64,000 bases of DNA from Acidobacteriota bacterium (GTDB lineage: Bacteria > Acidobacteriota > Terriglobia > Acidiferrales > UBA7541), in assembly GCA_003225295.1 (NCBI GenBank), contig QHYZ01000052.1:1-64000 (forward strand), in the 5' to 3' direction. The position numbers and the translations under genes are program-made. The notes beneath the pieces were generated by a model that was not told the origin of the DNA, made no database searches, and was given only the letters and a program-made list of their open reading frames with translations. Positions 25,827-34,269 of this stretch are shown here, one piece after another (position 1 is the first letter of the stretch; each line of letters starts with the position of its first letter).

Positions 25827-26198
25827 GCGGTTTGGTTTCAATAGCTTAGCACAGTTCTCAAAATCTGCTGGGTATGCTTTTGGTGCACTATAACTGCGAA
25901 AGTGTGTGCTTCGCGAGAAAGTTGGCGGTGTAAGTCCTGCGAAATCAATCCCGGCTCCGACTGAACTTTGCACTTAGCGGTTGGGAAAACCGGCGCCATT
26001 CCTGATTCCGGTAATCGTGGCACGCTGGCCCGAACGACCGAAACGGCATGAACGCTACGCAAACACTTTCGATCATCATGGGGCGTGTCGGTCGCCCTTC
26101 TCCCCGAACCCCGTTTTTGGAATGCAAAGGCGGAACCAAACACCCAGGGCCGAGCGGGGGCGCCTCAATGTAGAGTGCGTCATTCTTCACCGAAACGG
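25827..26198. other. Intergenic region upstream of tRNA-Ser
   Basis: Holds the tRNA promoter region and one copy (25878-25945) of a degenerate sequence, TTTTGGTGCACT..TAAC followed by GTAAGTCCTG, also found at 34420-34490 beside the tRNA-Ser 5' half. A 101-codon minus frame (25838-26143) has no recognisable domain and is not called. Confidence 0.55.
25878..25945 (+). repeat. Degenerate direct repeat, left copy (TTTTGGTGCACT/GTCCTG)
   Basis: TTTTGGTGCACTATAAC (25878-25894) and GTAAGTCCTGCGAAAT (about 25929-25945) match TTTTGGTGCACTTTAAC and GTAAAGTCCTGAAAAT at 34420-34490 in the same orientation, with a poorly conserved middle. The two copies would bound an 8.5-kb segment. Confidence 0.5.
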
Positions 26199-27563
26199 TT
26201 ATCTTGCCGGCGTTCGGGTCCTGATATGTCCCGGCGTGGCGCCAAGTATGGCAGGATCAATTTTCGCGACCGCGCGCTCGAGAGGCTGAAAATCGGGCCA
26301 TGAGTATTCCTTCGCAACGGCTCGAAGCAGTTCCTGAATGAGCGGTTTGCCGCCATCCGAGTTCGTCATCACCGCAAAACCAGGCCCCATCTCGGTGTAA
26401 ACCTCTAACTCGCAACGGTACCCTTCGTTCTCTCCGGCGTGAGCGAATTTCGTCTTGTGCCCGGGCGACTCCAGCGCGAAGCCGAGTCCCCACCAATCAT
26501 CATACTGGCGGGTCAGCATCTCGCGGACCATCCGCTGCGAAAGGATCTTGTTTGATTTCCCGACGTATTCGTTCTGAACCTCAATCGCCATGCGCGCAAG
26601 ATCCGACGGAGTAGTCCAAAGTCCAGCAGGCGCCATCTCGGGATAGGTATGCCAGCCGCCCTTTATAGGTTCGCCGTTGTCGAGATAGGGCGTAGCGGCC
26701 AACGGCCAAAGATTTCTCGGGAGCGGCTGTTCGTACGTGCCGTGCGTCAAACCCGCGGGTCGCAAGACAAGCTCATTCATAATTTCCGGGAAAGCTTTCT
26801 GCGTAACATCGCTCATAAGCGTCTGCAGAATGACGTACCCGCCTCCCGAATACCGCCCAATCGTCCCGGGCACAACATTAACCCGAATTGGGCCGGTGTT
26901 TGCTGGTTTTTCGCCATTCAAGATTTGCACGACGGTGGGGATAGGCTCGTCAGAGGCGTAACCGGGGAAGCCGCGGACCGTTATTCCGGCTCTGTGGCTC
27001 AGGATGCGACGGACGGTGACCTTTTGCTGCGCAGTGAATTGGTTATCGGGAACTTTCCACGCGCGCAGCTTGTCGTTCACGTTCTCGTCCAGGCTTAGCT
27101 TGCCCTCCTGCACAAGATGCAGTGCCGCCAGTGCGCTCACCGGCTTGCTGATCGATGCCGCTTGAAACAGAGTTTCCGAAGTCACCGGCTTTTTCGTGGC
27201 CATGTCAGCCAGTCCGTATGCGCGCGTCCAGATAATCTTCCCGTGGTCGAAGAATGCGACGCTTACGCCCGGAACTTTGTAGAACTGCATGCGCTCGTTG
27301 AGTTTCATTGAGCGAACCGCTTGTCCCTTGATGACAACTGCGGGAAGCAGGTCGTTTTCGATGCGCGCGATACGAGCCGCACTGCCTTCGTCCTCAGGTT
27401 GCTGCGACTGACCGAATCCGGGCTGCACCAGGCCGGCGGCAAGCGCGGAAAAGCGAAGCGAGGATTGTTCGACCTGCTGCGTTGATAGCGCATTCGCATG
27501 CGTGATCAACGCGATCGCAGAAAACAGTCCCGATAAGGCAAGACGCCGATTGACCAGAGTCAT
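26199..27563 (-). CDS. Serine hydrolase, beta-lactamase class C / esterase family (S12)
   Basis: 454 residues with an N-terminal signal peptide (LALSGLFSAIALITHANA). The active-site tetrad S-x-x-K is SISK in LFQAASISKPVSALAALHLVQEGKL (about residues 140-165); RYSGGGYVILQTLM supplies the second motif, with YSG in place of the usual Y-x-N, and FAHAGENEGY gives the H-x-G third motif. The fold is that of penicillin-binding protein-like beta-lactamases, D-peptidases and esterases. It is transcribed after a PadR regulator and a small membrane protein (46-nt gap), so it may be part of that operon. Antibiotic resistance should not be assumed from homology. Confidence 0.9.
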   Translation of the reverse strand: MTLVNRRLALSGLFSAIALITHANALSTQQVEQSSLRFSALAAGLVQPGFGQSQQPEDEGSAARIARIENDLLPAVVIKGQAVRSMKLNERMQFYKVPGVSVAFFDHGKIIWTRAYGLADMATKKPVTSETLFQAASISKPVSALAALHLVQEGKLSLDENVNDKLRAWKVPDNQFTAQQKVTVRRILSHRAGITVRGFPGYASDEPIPTVVQILNGEKPANTGPIRVNVVPGTIGRYSGGGYVILQTLMSDVTQKAFPEIMNELVLRPAGLTHGTYEQPLPRNLWPLAATPYLDNGEPIKGGWHTYPEMAPAGLWTTPSDLARMAIEVQNEYVGKSNKILSQRMVREMLTRQYDDWWGLGFALESPGHKTKFAHAGENEGYRCELEVYTEMGPGFAVMTNSDGGKPLIQELLRAVAKEYSWPDFQPLERAVAKIDPAILGATPGHIRTRTPAR

Positions 27564-27609
27564 CGTGATTTCTCGGCCGAAATTGTCTTGGAGCCGCTGA
27601 ACCAGTTAA

Positions 27610-27924
27610 CTATTTGCCGTTGCACACATGCGACATTGCATGAAATATCGCGATGAACAAGGCGAACGAGCAAAGCAGCGACAGCGACGTCGCAACCACA
27701 ATTGAGCTTTGCAGTTGAAGTGGAACAGCGACAGAAAACACTTCCGCTAGTGCGAACCGCCACACTCGCACGACTCCCGGCAGACCGTTGTGTTCCCACT
27801 CGCCGCAGATCAGATCAGAAAACGTGGTTACCATCTCGCTCCCGAAGCGCAGGCGAAAGTCGCCCGGATGCGTGAGCAACAGCATTTTGTAGAGGCCACA
27901 GCTCACTCGAACAGCGCTACTCAT
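27610..27924 (-). CDS. Small membrane protein associated with PadR/permease modules
   Basis: 104 residues from the ATG at 27924, four bases after the PadR stop. The N-terminus VSCGLYKMLLLTHPGDFRLRFGSEMVTTFSDLICGEWEHNGLPGVVRVWRFALAEVFSVAVPL is a soluble motif (LYxxLLxxxPxxFRxRFGxEM) that in Acidobacteria typically precedes ADOP permeases or stands as a small ORF beside PadR genes. It is followed by one or two TM segments (SSIVVATSLSLLCSFALFIAIFHAM). An in-frame ATG 13 codons upstream is less likely because it would overlap the PadR gene. Function unknown; perhaps a stripped-down permease prefix. Confidence 0.7.
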   Translation of the reverse strand: MSSAVRVSCGLYKMLLLTHPGDFRLRFGSEMVTTFSDLICGEWEHNGLPGVVRVWRFALAEVFSVAVPLQLQSSIVVATSLSLLCSFALFIAIFHAMSHVCNGK

Positions 27925-27928
27925 AACA

Positions 27929-28306
27929 TCACTCCGATGTTTTCGGCACGAGCTTCTTGTCACGTGCCAAGCGCACTACAGATTCCATGCGGCTGACGTC
28001 GGCGACTAGGATTGCCTTTCCCGTGCGGGTCAGCTTGTAATACCTCCTCCGCTTTTCGTGGTCGGATTGACCGCCGGCGCTCTCCGTTTCTTCAATCAAG
28101 TCCAAATCCAATAGCCTCTGGATTGTCGTATAGAGCGTGCCAGGGCCCATACGGAAGTGGTTGTCAGAAATTCGGGAGGCTGTCTGCATGATGGCGTATC
28201 CGTGCTTCTCCCCGTCGGCCAGCGCGAAAAGAATAAAGAATACCGCAGGAGTCAGGGGGAGCAGGTGCTGCAGATCATCTGGAACGCGATTGGCCGCAGT
28301 AGGCAT
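27929..28306 (-). CDS. PadR-family transcriptional regulator
   Basis: 125 residues from the ATG at 28306; the frame is open to 28549 but that extension overlaps a promoter and has no domain. LPLTPAVFFILFALADGEKHGYAIMQTASRISDNHFRMGPGTLYTTIQRLLDLDLIEETESAGGQSDHEKRRRYYKLTRTGKAIL is a PadR winged helix of a branch distinct from the three other PadRs here (GTLYTTIQRLLDLDLI recognition helix). It leads an operon with a small membrane protein and a serine hydrolase. The promoter at 28323-28350 overlaps the palindrome TGATATATCA. Confidence 0.9.
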   Translation of the reverse strand: MPTAANRVPDDLQHLLPLTPAVFFILFALADGEKHGYAIMQTASRISDNHFRMGPGTLYTTIQRLLDLDLIEETESAGGQSDHEKRRRYYKLTRTGKAILVADVSRMESVVRLARDKKLVPKTSE

Positions 28307-28321
28307 GGCTATGTCATCTAC

Positions 28322-28331
28322 TGATATATCA
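28322..28331. promoter_or_regulatory. Candidate PadR operator TGATATATCA
   Basis: A perfect 10-bp palindrome lies over the -10 element; it sits inside a larger imperfect dyad, ATCT at 28316-28319 opposite AGAT at 28337-28340. Probable autoregulatory site of the PadR gene starting at 28306. Confidence 0.5.
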
Positions 28332-28350
28332 CTAACAGATAGTCTGTAAA
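28323..28350 (-). promoter_or_regulatory. Promoter of PadR-membrane protein-hydrolase operon
   Basis: Minus-strand TTTACA (28345-28350) and TATATC (28323-28328) with 16-bp spacing, 16 bp upstream of the PadR ATG. Confidence 0.5.
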
Positions 28351-28364
28351 GTTTTTTTTGTGAC

Positions 28365-28918
28365 TGGTGTCTTCGGATCCGGGCAGTGCTCAACGACGAC
28401 GCGGAGCGTCCACGGGTCATCACAACCCTGCCACGGCGGGGGTATCGGTTCATCGCAAAAACTACGCCCACGGCAGCGGCTGGAGCCCCCTTACCGCAGG
28501 TTTCATCTGAAAGGCACGAAGACAGCGCGAAGAATCCGGCGGCGAGCACGCCTTTGGTCGCTCATACCTCGCGTGCGCGGCTGTGGCTGGCGCTAGGGCC
28601 GTGGTGCTTTTGATCGCTACGGTGATCGCCTATCGCTCTGTGGTGCCAAAGCGTCCGGCGGCACAGATGCGCATTGTCGTGCTGCCGTTCCAGAACCTGA
28701 CTGGAGATCCGAGCCAGGAGTTTTTCGCTGATGGGATGACGGAAGAGATGTTTTCACAGCTCGGCGCCATGGACCCGAAACAGCTCGGCGTGATCGCTCG
28801 TACGTCGGCAGTGAAGTACAAGAACAGTGGCAAGGGCATTGACCAGATCGGAATGGCCTGTTGGCAACAACCGACTGACGACGTAGGTGGAGACGCGCGG
28901 CTTTCCACGTGCGAGTGA
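28365..28918 (+). pseudogene. CadC-type winged-helix / TolB-like regulator, fragment
   Basis: Frame 28386-28613 begins VLNDDAERPRVITTLPRRGYRFIA, the very end of a trans_reg_C (OmpR/CadC) winged-helix domain. A frameshift near 28600 moves to the frame 28583-28918, VVLLIATVIAYR (membrane segment) then MRIVVLPFQNLTGDPSQEFFADGMTEEMFSQLGAMDPKQLGVIARTSAVKYKNSGKGIDQIG, the TolB/adenylate-cyclase-associated domain found in acidobacterial CadC-TPR sensors. The start of the winged helix and the whole TPR region are missing, so this is a remnant truncated at both ends and frameshifted. Confidence 0.75.
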
Positions 28919-28945
28919 ATCTATTCCAGTCTGTGCCGCGGTAGC

Positions 28946-31600
28946 TCATTCTTCGCGCAGGAGTATCGCCGGATCGATTGACAGCGCGCGCCGCGCCGGA
29001 ATCCACGTAGCCAGTAGCCCCAGCAACGCCATAACAAGAACAACACCAGCCAATACCAGCGGATCGCGCGCAGTTGCCTGATATACGATGGAGGCCAGCA
29101 CGCGGCTTGCCAGAATTCCGAGCAGCAACCCTGCCGCGGAACCAACAGTTAGCAATTTGAATGCGCCCCCCAACGCGACCTGTAACACTGCGTGACGCTG
29201 TGCGCCCAGGGCAATACGAATACCCAACTCCCGCAGCCGCTTACTAACCGAGTACGCGGCCATTCCAAAGATGCCCGATATGGACAGCATTGCGCCCATC
29301 GCGCCTAGCACACTCAGCGACAGCGTCGCCACACGTGCAGGGAATAGAACGGTGTCCAGTCCTCGGTTCCACGTTTGCATGAAAAACGGTAGCCCCCCAT
29401 CAAGGTCCCGCAGCTGATTCCTCATGGCTACCGCCAATTGCTGTGGATCGCGGCTCGAACGAATCACAAGCCATGAGCTACTCGATGGCGACTGCAGGAT
29501 GGGGAGAAACATGGCCGGCTGTGGATTTTCGGTGAGGCTGTTATATTTGCCGTCTTCGACAATGCCAACCACTTGTACGCGCGTGCCGTCGGGCGTCTTG
29601 CAGTATCTACCCGCGGCGTTTGTTGCACTGCCAAAGAGCCTCCTGACAAACTCCCGATTCACCACGGCCACGCGTGCGGCGTCTTTGTCGTCACGCCAGG
29701 AGAAGGTCCTTCCCGTCAGTAAGGTGGTACCTGCCGCGCGGAAGTAATCGGGAGAGATGTTGAAGATTAAGGCTTCAGCTAAGGCATTCGATGGCCTTAG
29801 ATCTGTTGTTTCGTCAGTGAAGACATTCCAACGGGGATTTCCGCCACCCGCTAATGGTGGCGCATCGACCAATCCCACGGAGGTTACACCGGGGATTGTC
29901 TCCATGGCGTCGATCATGCGCTTTTGCATGACGCGCACTCTGTCGCCTCGGTAACCTGCCATATTCAGATCTGTGTTCACCAGCATGGTGTTCCGTGGCT
30001 CAAAACCGAAATTGCTGTGCAGCGAGCGCAGCAGTCCACGCACTGCAACGAATGAAGAAGTGACCAACACTGCACAGATCGCGATTTGCACACCAAGCAA
30101 CAGGTCTCGGACTGCCAACCGCCGCCCCACCCTGACGATTGATCCCGACTTAACAATCTGATAAGGATCGGTGTGAAGTACCTGTCTCACCGGGACCGCT
30201 CCAAAGAGGAATCCGCCCGCCACGGCCAACAGCAAAGCGACTCCGTAAACATTTGCATCCGGGCTCACCGGTATATTGATGGGATATTGGGGTATCGGCT
30301 GCCACGTGCTCAGCCCGCGCAATAGAATTAGACTGCACCAGAGTCCAACGGCGCCTCCCATCAGTGAGACGAGCACTGCTTCGGTAAAGAGTTGCCGTAG
30401 AATTCGTGTGCGGCCAGCTCCCATGGCGAGCCGTAGCGCGACTTCTCGGGAACGGTCAGCGGCTCGGGCGGCAACCAGGTTGCCCAGGTTGGCGCAGACG
30501 GCCAGCAGAATCAACCCCGCCAACAGCATCAGCCCGGTTAGAAAGGCTTGTACCGGACCACTGAAAGAATCGCCATAGAGACTCGGGCGCGCTAAGAGAA
30601 AACTCATTTGACCATCGTCTTTGGGGTAGTTCTTTTCGAGATCGGAGCCAATCGAGTTCAGATCCGCAATGGCCTGGGCCGGAGTGATTCCCGCCTTTAC
30701 ATGTCCGAGCGGCGTGACACAACGGTTTCCGCGCGCATTGAGGACGCTCCACCCATCCACCTGTTCTTGCTCAACGATCGGCACAAAGAAATCCGGAGAG
30801 AAAAACAATAAAGTCCCGCGAAACTCAGGCGGCGCCACGCCGACGATGGTAAACGGACTCTTATTGAGCTGAACCGTGCGGCCCACCACGCTACGATCGC
30901 CCTCGAAATGGCTACGCCAATACGCGTAGGTGAGCACGATATACGGAGCGCTGTTGGGGCCGTGTTCATCGGACGGGTGAATGATCCGGCCAAGGTATGG
31001 TTGAATGCCTAATGCTTCGAAGTAATTCCCGCTCACCTGATAGACCCAGACGTGGGACGGGTTTACGCCCGTGTCAAGCGCTGCCCGACCAATGGAGAAA
31101 GCTGCCAGGCCATCAAAAGTGCGGTTGCGATCGCGCAGATCAAGATAGTTAGGATAGGATTCGATGCCCAGCTTATCGCTTGCGCGCTCAAGTTCGTACA
31201 AGGTCTCGGCCTGGGGCACATTCAGCGGTCGGAGGATCAGCGCATTCAATACGCCAAAAACAACGGCGTTTGCGCCGATGCCCAGCGCCAGCGTGACGAT
31301 AGCCACAGCAGCAAAGCTGGGAGATCTGCGCAACGTGCGGAGGGTGAAGCGCAGATCCTGGAGCAAATCTTCGATCAATGGCAGTCTTCGCTCTGCTCGA
31401 TAATCTTGTTTCATGGCCTCCACCCCGCCAAATTTCAACATGCTTTGCCGTCGTGCCTCAATGGGTGACAGACCGGCGCGAAGATTTTCCTCGGTTTGCA
31501 AAGCGATGTGTTCCTCAATCTCTTCTCGCAATCGTTCGTCTTGTGCCCGCCTTGCCGCCGGGTTGAGCAGACGAGTGAGGAACCGCCTCAGAGATCTCAT
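28946..31600 (-). CDS. ADOP-family ABC transporter permease
   Basis: 884 residues from the ATG at 31600, which overlaps the PadR stop as ATGA; the frame extends 20 codons upstream but inside the PadR gene. Prefix domain residues 1-80 (LRRFLTRLLNPAARRAQDERLREEIEEHIALQTEENLRAGLSPIEARRQSMLKFGG), first TM FAAVAIVTLALGIGANAVVFGVLNAL, FtsX unit LLAVCANLGNLVAARAADRSREVALRLAMGAGRTRILRQLFTEAVLVSLMGGAVG and C-terminal unit MAAYSVSKRLRELGIRIALGAQRHAVLQVALGGAFKLLTVGSAAGLLLG. ADOP of the same type as the others; no partner ATPase adjacent. Strong translational coupling to PadR. Confidence 0.92.
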   Translation of the reverse strand: MRSLRRFLTRLLNPAARRAQDERLREEIEEHIALQTEENLRAGLSPIEARRQSMLKFGGVEAMKQDYRAERRLPLIEDLLQDLRFTLRTLRRSPSFAAVAIVTLALGIGANAVVFGVLNALILRPLNVPQAETLYELERASDKLGIESYPNYLDLRDRNRTFDGLAAFSIGRAALDTGVNPSHVWVYQVSGNYFEALGIQPYLGRIIHPSDEHGPNSAPYIVLTYAYWRSHFEGDRSVVGRTVQLNKSPFTIVGVAPPEFRGTLLFFSPDFFVPIVEQEQVDGWSVLNARGNRCVTPLGHVKAGITPAQAIADLNSIGSDLEKNYPKDDGQMSFLLARPSLYGDSFSGPVQAFLTGLMLLAGLILLAVCANLGNLVAARAADRSREVALRLAMGAGRTRILRQLFTEAVLVSLMGGAVGLWCSLILLRGLSTWQPIPQYPINIPVSPDANVYGVALLLAVAGGFLFGAVPVRQVLHTDPYQIVKSGSIVRVGRRLAVRDLLLGVQIAICAVLVTSSFVAVRGLLRSLHSNFGFEPRNTMLVNTDLNMAGYRGDRVRVMQKRMIDAMETIPGVTSVGLVDAPPLAGGGNPRWNVFTDETTDLRPSNALAEALIFNISPDYFRAAGTTLLTGRTFSWRDDKDAARVAVVNREFVRRLFGSATNAAGRYCKTPDGTRVQVVGIVEDGKYNSLTENPQPAMFLPILQSPSSSSWLVIRSSRDPQQLAVAMRNQLRDLDGGLPFFMQTWNRGLDTVLFPARVATLSLSVLGAMGAMLSISGIFGMAAYSVSKRLRELGIRIALGAQRHAVLQVALGGAFKLLTVGSAAGLLLGILASRVLASIVYQATARDPLVLAGVVLVMALLGLLATWIPARRALSIDPAILLREE

Positions 31601-31944
31601 GACAAGTCCTCGGCTTTCACTTCGAAGAAGCGAGCGATGATCGCAGCCGTTTGTTCCCAATCTTGTGTCTCGACCTGCAACTGCTTACGTCCTGCCCGTG
31701 TAAGTCGATAGAAGCGCGCCCTACGATTATTCGCTGAGGCACCCCACTCGGACGCAATCGCTCCTTCTTGCTCCAGCTTCAGCAGCACGGGATACAGAGT
31801 CCCTTGATTCACGGCAAGCAGATCCCCGCTGATCTGCTCGATGCGCCGGGCGATACCATAGCCGTGCTGCGGTCCTAGGACACCGAGAGTCTTAAGGACC
31901 ATCAATGCTAACGTGCCCTGTAGGACGTCCGCTTTTTGTTTCAT
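31597..31944 (-). CDS. PadR-family transcriptional regulator
   Basis: 115 residues from the ATG at 31944; an upstream in-frame start at 31986 would add 14 unrelated residues. KADVLQGTLALMVLKTLGVLGPQHGYGIARRIEQISGDLLAVNQGTLYPVLLKLEQEGAIASEWGASANNRRARFYRLTRAGRKQLQVETQDWEQTAAIIARFF is a full acidobacterial PadR with GTLYPVLLKLEQEGAI recognition helix. The stop overlaps the ADOP start by 4 nt (ATGA). Probable repressor of this two-gene operon; I see no clear sigma-70 promoter upstream. Confidence 0.93.
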   Translation of the reverse strand: MKQKADVLQGTLALMVLKTLGVLGPQHGYGIARRIEQISGDLLAVNQGTLYPVLLKLEQEGAIASEWGASANNRRARFYRLTRAGRKQLQVETQDWEQTAAIIARFFEVKAEDLS

Positions 31945-32363
31945 GACGCCATCACATTTTGGTTTCCAACAGGAAGGATCGCACACTTCCTTTGGGAAAG
32001 CAACAGGTAGGTCTATCGCAAGCCGCGGGGCTTATGCCTTCTCACCGCATCTCGTAAACGCGCTATCGGACACATGAAATCTTGCAGGCTCCTCGAACTC
32101 CCGTTGTGGGAAGTATGCAACTCCGTTTGGAGCGTATCGCCGATTGCGGGCGGATCAGGGCAAACCGGAAGAAATGCGTCCGGGCTGGCAGATTGCTCCC
32201 GATAAACGTTAGTGCTCGACATGGGCAACGGCTGGGTTGGATGTGATGACGGAATCGGCCACGCCGTCGAAAGAGTCTTCGGCAAAGGGGGAAGCGTTGC
32301 ACTTCTGTCCAACGATCGCAGAATTTGGCCCGCAAGTGGCCGAAGGCTTGATCGGAACGATAG
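31945..32363. other. Intergenic stretch without a convincing gene
   Basis: Overlapping short frames exist on both strands. One minus-strand phrase near 32230-32290 (SPFAEDSFDGVADSVI) is reminiscent of the motif of class I SAM methyltransferases, but the flanks do not support it. It may be decayed coding sequence. Confidence 0.4.
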
Positions 32364-32765
32364 CTAGCCGTTTTCGACGCGCGCCTTTATATCCGAGTAC
32401 GCCGTATCGATGAGCCTGCTGAGCGCTGCGGCGTTTGTGGCCGTTCCCGGTCTCAGCTTCACATGACGCATGAACTTGCCGGTGCCTTGCAACAAGCGAG
32501 CCGGATCCGGCAGTTCTGCGCCGTGAAAGAACCCCACGTTTACGTGTGAGGTGAATACATTCACATAGCCGAAGGCCGCATCTCCCAAACATACAACCGG
32601 ACAGCCGTCATGCAAAAGCTCCCGGACTTCGTCCCCGCACTTTCGCATCACCTCAAACCACTGATGCGCGATGGCTCCCAATTCACCCGCATGCTCTTTC
32701 ATCCACGCGTCGATGGCGGGATCCCGCTCGACAGCGCCGTTGAATCGCAGCAATTCCGTTCTCAT
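32364..32765 (-). CDS. DUF1801 (YdhG-like) domain protein
   Basis: 133 residues from the ATG at 32765. The sequence MRTELLRFNGAVERDPAIDAWMKEHAGELGAIAHQWFEVMRKCGDEVRELLHDGCPVVCLGDAAFGYVNVFTSHVNVGFFHGAELPDPARLLQGTGKFMRHVKLRPG matches the DUF1801 / YdhG-like fold: a helical N-terminus then the strand pattern FGYVNVFTSHVNVGFFHGAEL and LLQGTGKFMRHVKL. Members are small cytoplasmic proteins of unknown function. It is monocistronic here. The alternative start 10 codons upstream (32795) is possible. Confidence 0.8.
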   Translation of the reverse strand: MRTELLRFNGAVERDPAIDAWMKEHAGELGAIAHQWFEVMRKCGDEVRELLHDGCPVVCLGDAAFGYVNVFTSHVNVGFFHGAELPDPARLLQGTGKFMRHVKLRPGTATNAAALSRLIDTAYSDIKARVENG

Positions 32766-33071
32766 CGTCGCTCGCCTTTCTGGTTTCGGGATCAATGGTT
32801 ACGTTGCACCCTTACCTTCCCTCCAGCAAATCCTGCCATGACCGCATCTTTCTTTTTGTTACTATAGCGTGTCCATAGAAGCGAGACATATCGAGTTCAT
32901 AACTCCCCATACGCCGTAATCGGAAACGTGGGGGGGGACTATGAGCAACGTCTCCGATAATCCTCCCCAGGAGGTAGTACGTGTGCGCCGCTGAGGCCCG
33001 CTCAGGAGAGCGCGGCGTGCGGCGTGCTAGTATAGCGGGCCGCGACGGCACCACCCGTTTCGGAGGCGTGA
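32766..33071. other. Intergenic, nothing recognised
   Basis: A run of nine G near 32931-32939 and small frames only; the 5' region of the DUF7010-like gene lies at the right end. Confidence 0.4.
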
Positions 33072-33628
33072 ATGGATATTCAGGATGCTCAGCGCGAGGT
33101 GCGGTCTGTCTACATTGGGGGCTTTTGGGGACAGCTTGTCAGTTCCGTAATTTGGCTGGTGTCCGCGACGCTAGGCACCTGTGGGTCACTCCCAAAGCGT
33201 CTATCCTGACGGTCGTCATCGGGGGATTTTTCATCTTTCCGCTCACGCAAATGCTGCTGCGTTTGCCGGGCCGCCGCGCGTCCTTGAGCAGAGAGAATCC
33301 GTTCAATAGCCTGGGGATGCAGATCGCGTTTGTGCTGCCGTTTTCAATGCTGCTTCTTGTGCCCGTAGGTCTCTACAACTTGAACTGGTTTTTTCCGGCT
33401 CTGATGGTCCTATTGGGCGCGCACTATTTGCCGTTCGCTACTCTCTACGGGATGCCCTTGTTCCTGTACCTCGCGGGAATTCTGATCGCTATGGGCGTCG
33501 TGATCGCACATTATTTTTCGCGAACGTTCAGTCTAGGCGCATGGATCGCCGGACTGGCCCTATTCGCCTTCGCCTGGATCGGGCGCTCCATCGCGACCGG
33601 CGAAGCTTCCGCGCCTTCCACTCACTAG
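33072..33628 (+). pseudogene. DUF7010-like membrane protein, frameshifted
   Basis: The natural start is the ATG at 33072, MDIQDAQREVRSVYIGGFWGQLVSSVIWLVSATLGT, after which the frame breaks at about 33180 and resumes as WVTPKASILTVVIGGFFIFPLTQMLLRLPGRRASLSRENPFNSLGMQIAFVLPFSMLLLVPVGLYNLNWFFPALMVLLGAHYLPFATLYGMPLFLYLAGILIAMGVVIAHYF, ending at 33628. Joining the two frames gives one coherent multi-TM protein of about 185 residues, the DUF7010 type. The shift equals two extra bases (or one lost) at 33180-33181. It is either a recent null mutation or a sequencing error; the rest of the reading frame is intact, which favours a recent event. Function unknown. Confidence 0.7.
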
Positions 33629-33793
33629 TTCGCCTGATGGCTCGCTGGGACGAAAGCGGGATTAGCGAGACGTAGATTCCCAATGATGTCTTAGTCGGCA
33701 CCGATTCCTCACAACTCTTGATAAACGCGCTGGATGTGAGTGTTGTATTGCTGGCGAGATGCCGTCTGGGGACCTATCTGGGTTGGCTCGGCA

Positions 33794-34159
33794 TCAGTCA
33801 GTTGCGACAGGCTGCCAAAGCTCGACACGATTTCCTTGTGGGTCGGTGAACCAGCCAAACCTTCCGAAATCGTAGCTTTCGCGTCTTGGATCGACCGTGA
33901 CACCTTCGTCTACCAAACGGTCCAGCACTCCATCGAGGTCATCCACTTGGAGGTTGATCATGGCTTTCTGTTCCCGTGGAAAGTATGCATCATCTTGTCC
34001 GAAGAAGGCGAAGACGACCTGAGCGCGTTGCGTCGAGGCAGGAAACGCGAACGATCCCCCGGACCTCGCTAGACCGAGATGCCGCTCGTACCAACTATAT
34101 AGAGATTCTGGATCATTCGCTCGGACAAATGCACCCCCAAAGCCGGTGATTGAAGCCAT
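33794..34159 (-). CDS. VOC (glyoxalase/bleomycin-resistance) family protein
   Basis: 121 residues from the ATG at 34159; an upstream in-frame start at 34204 adds 15 residues not seen in the family. ITGFGGAFVRANDPESLYSWYERHLGL is the first beta-alpha-beta unit, KAMINLQVDDLDGVLDRLVDEGVTV and ESYDFGRFGWFTDPQGNRVELWQPV the second, with the metal-ligand-type glutamate in RVELWQP. It could bind a small electrophile or metal; the VOC superfamily is too diverse to say more. Monocistronic. Confidence 0.88.
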   Translation of the reverse strand: MASITGFGGAFVRANDPESLYSWYERHLGLARSGGSFAFPASTQRAQVVFAFFGQDDAYFPREQKAMINLQVDDLDGVLDRLVDEGVTVDPRRESYDFGRFGWFTDPQGNRVELWQPVATD

Positions 34160-34269
34160 GCATCCTCCTATGTGGAACATCTGTCCGGAGCTTACGCCTG
34201 TCACAGTGCGACCGTCACCTCAGAGCTGTTGATTAATTTAATCCTGCTAAACGCCCTTGTACGCTGTGA

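Noticed and set aside
32209-32360. Methyltransferase-like phrase SPFAEDSFDGVADSVI
   Set aside because: Only one motif-like segment is present; SAM-binding motif I is absent and the flanking frame is poor.
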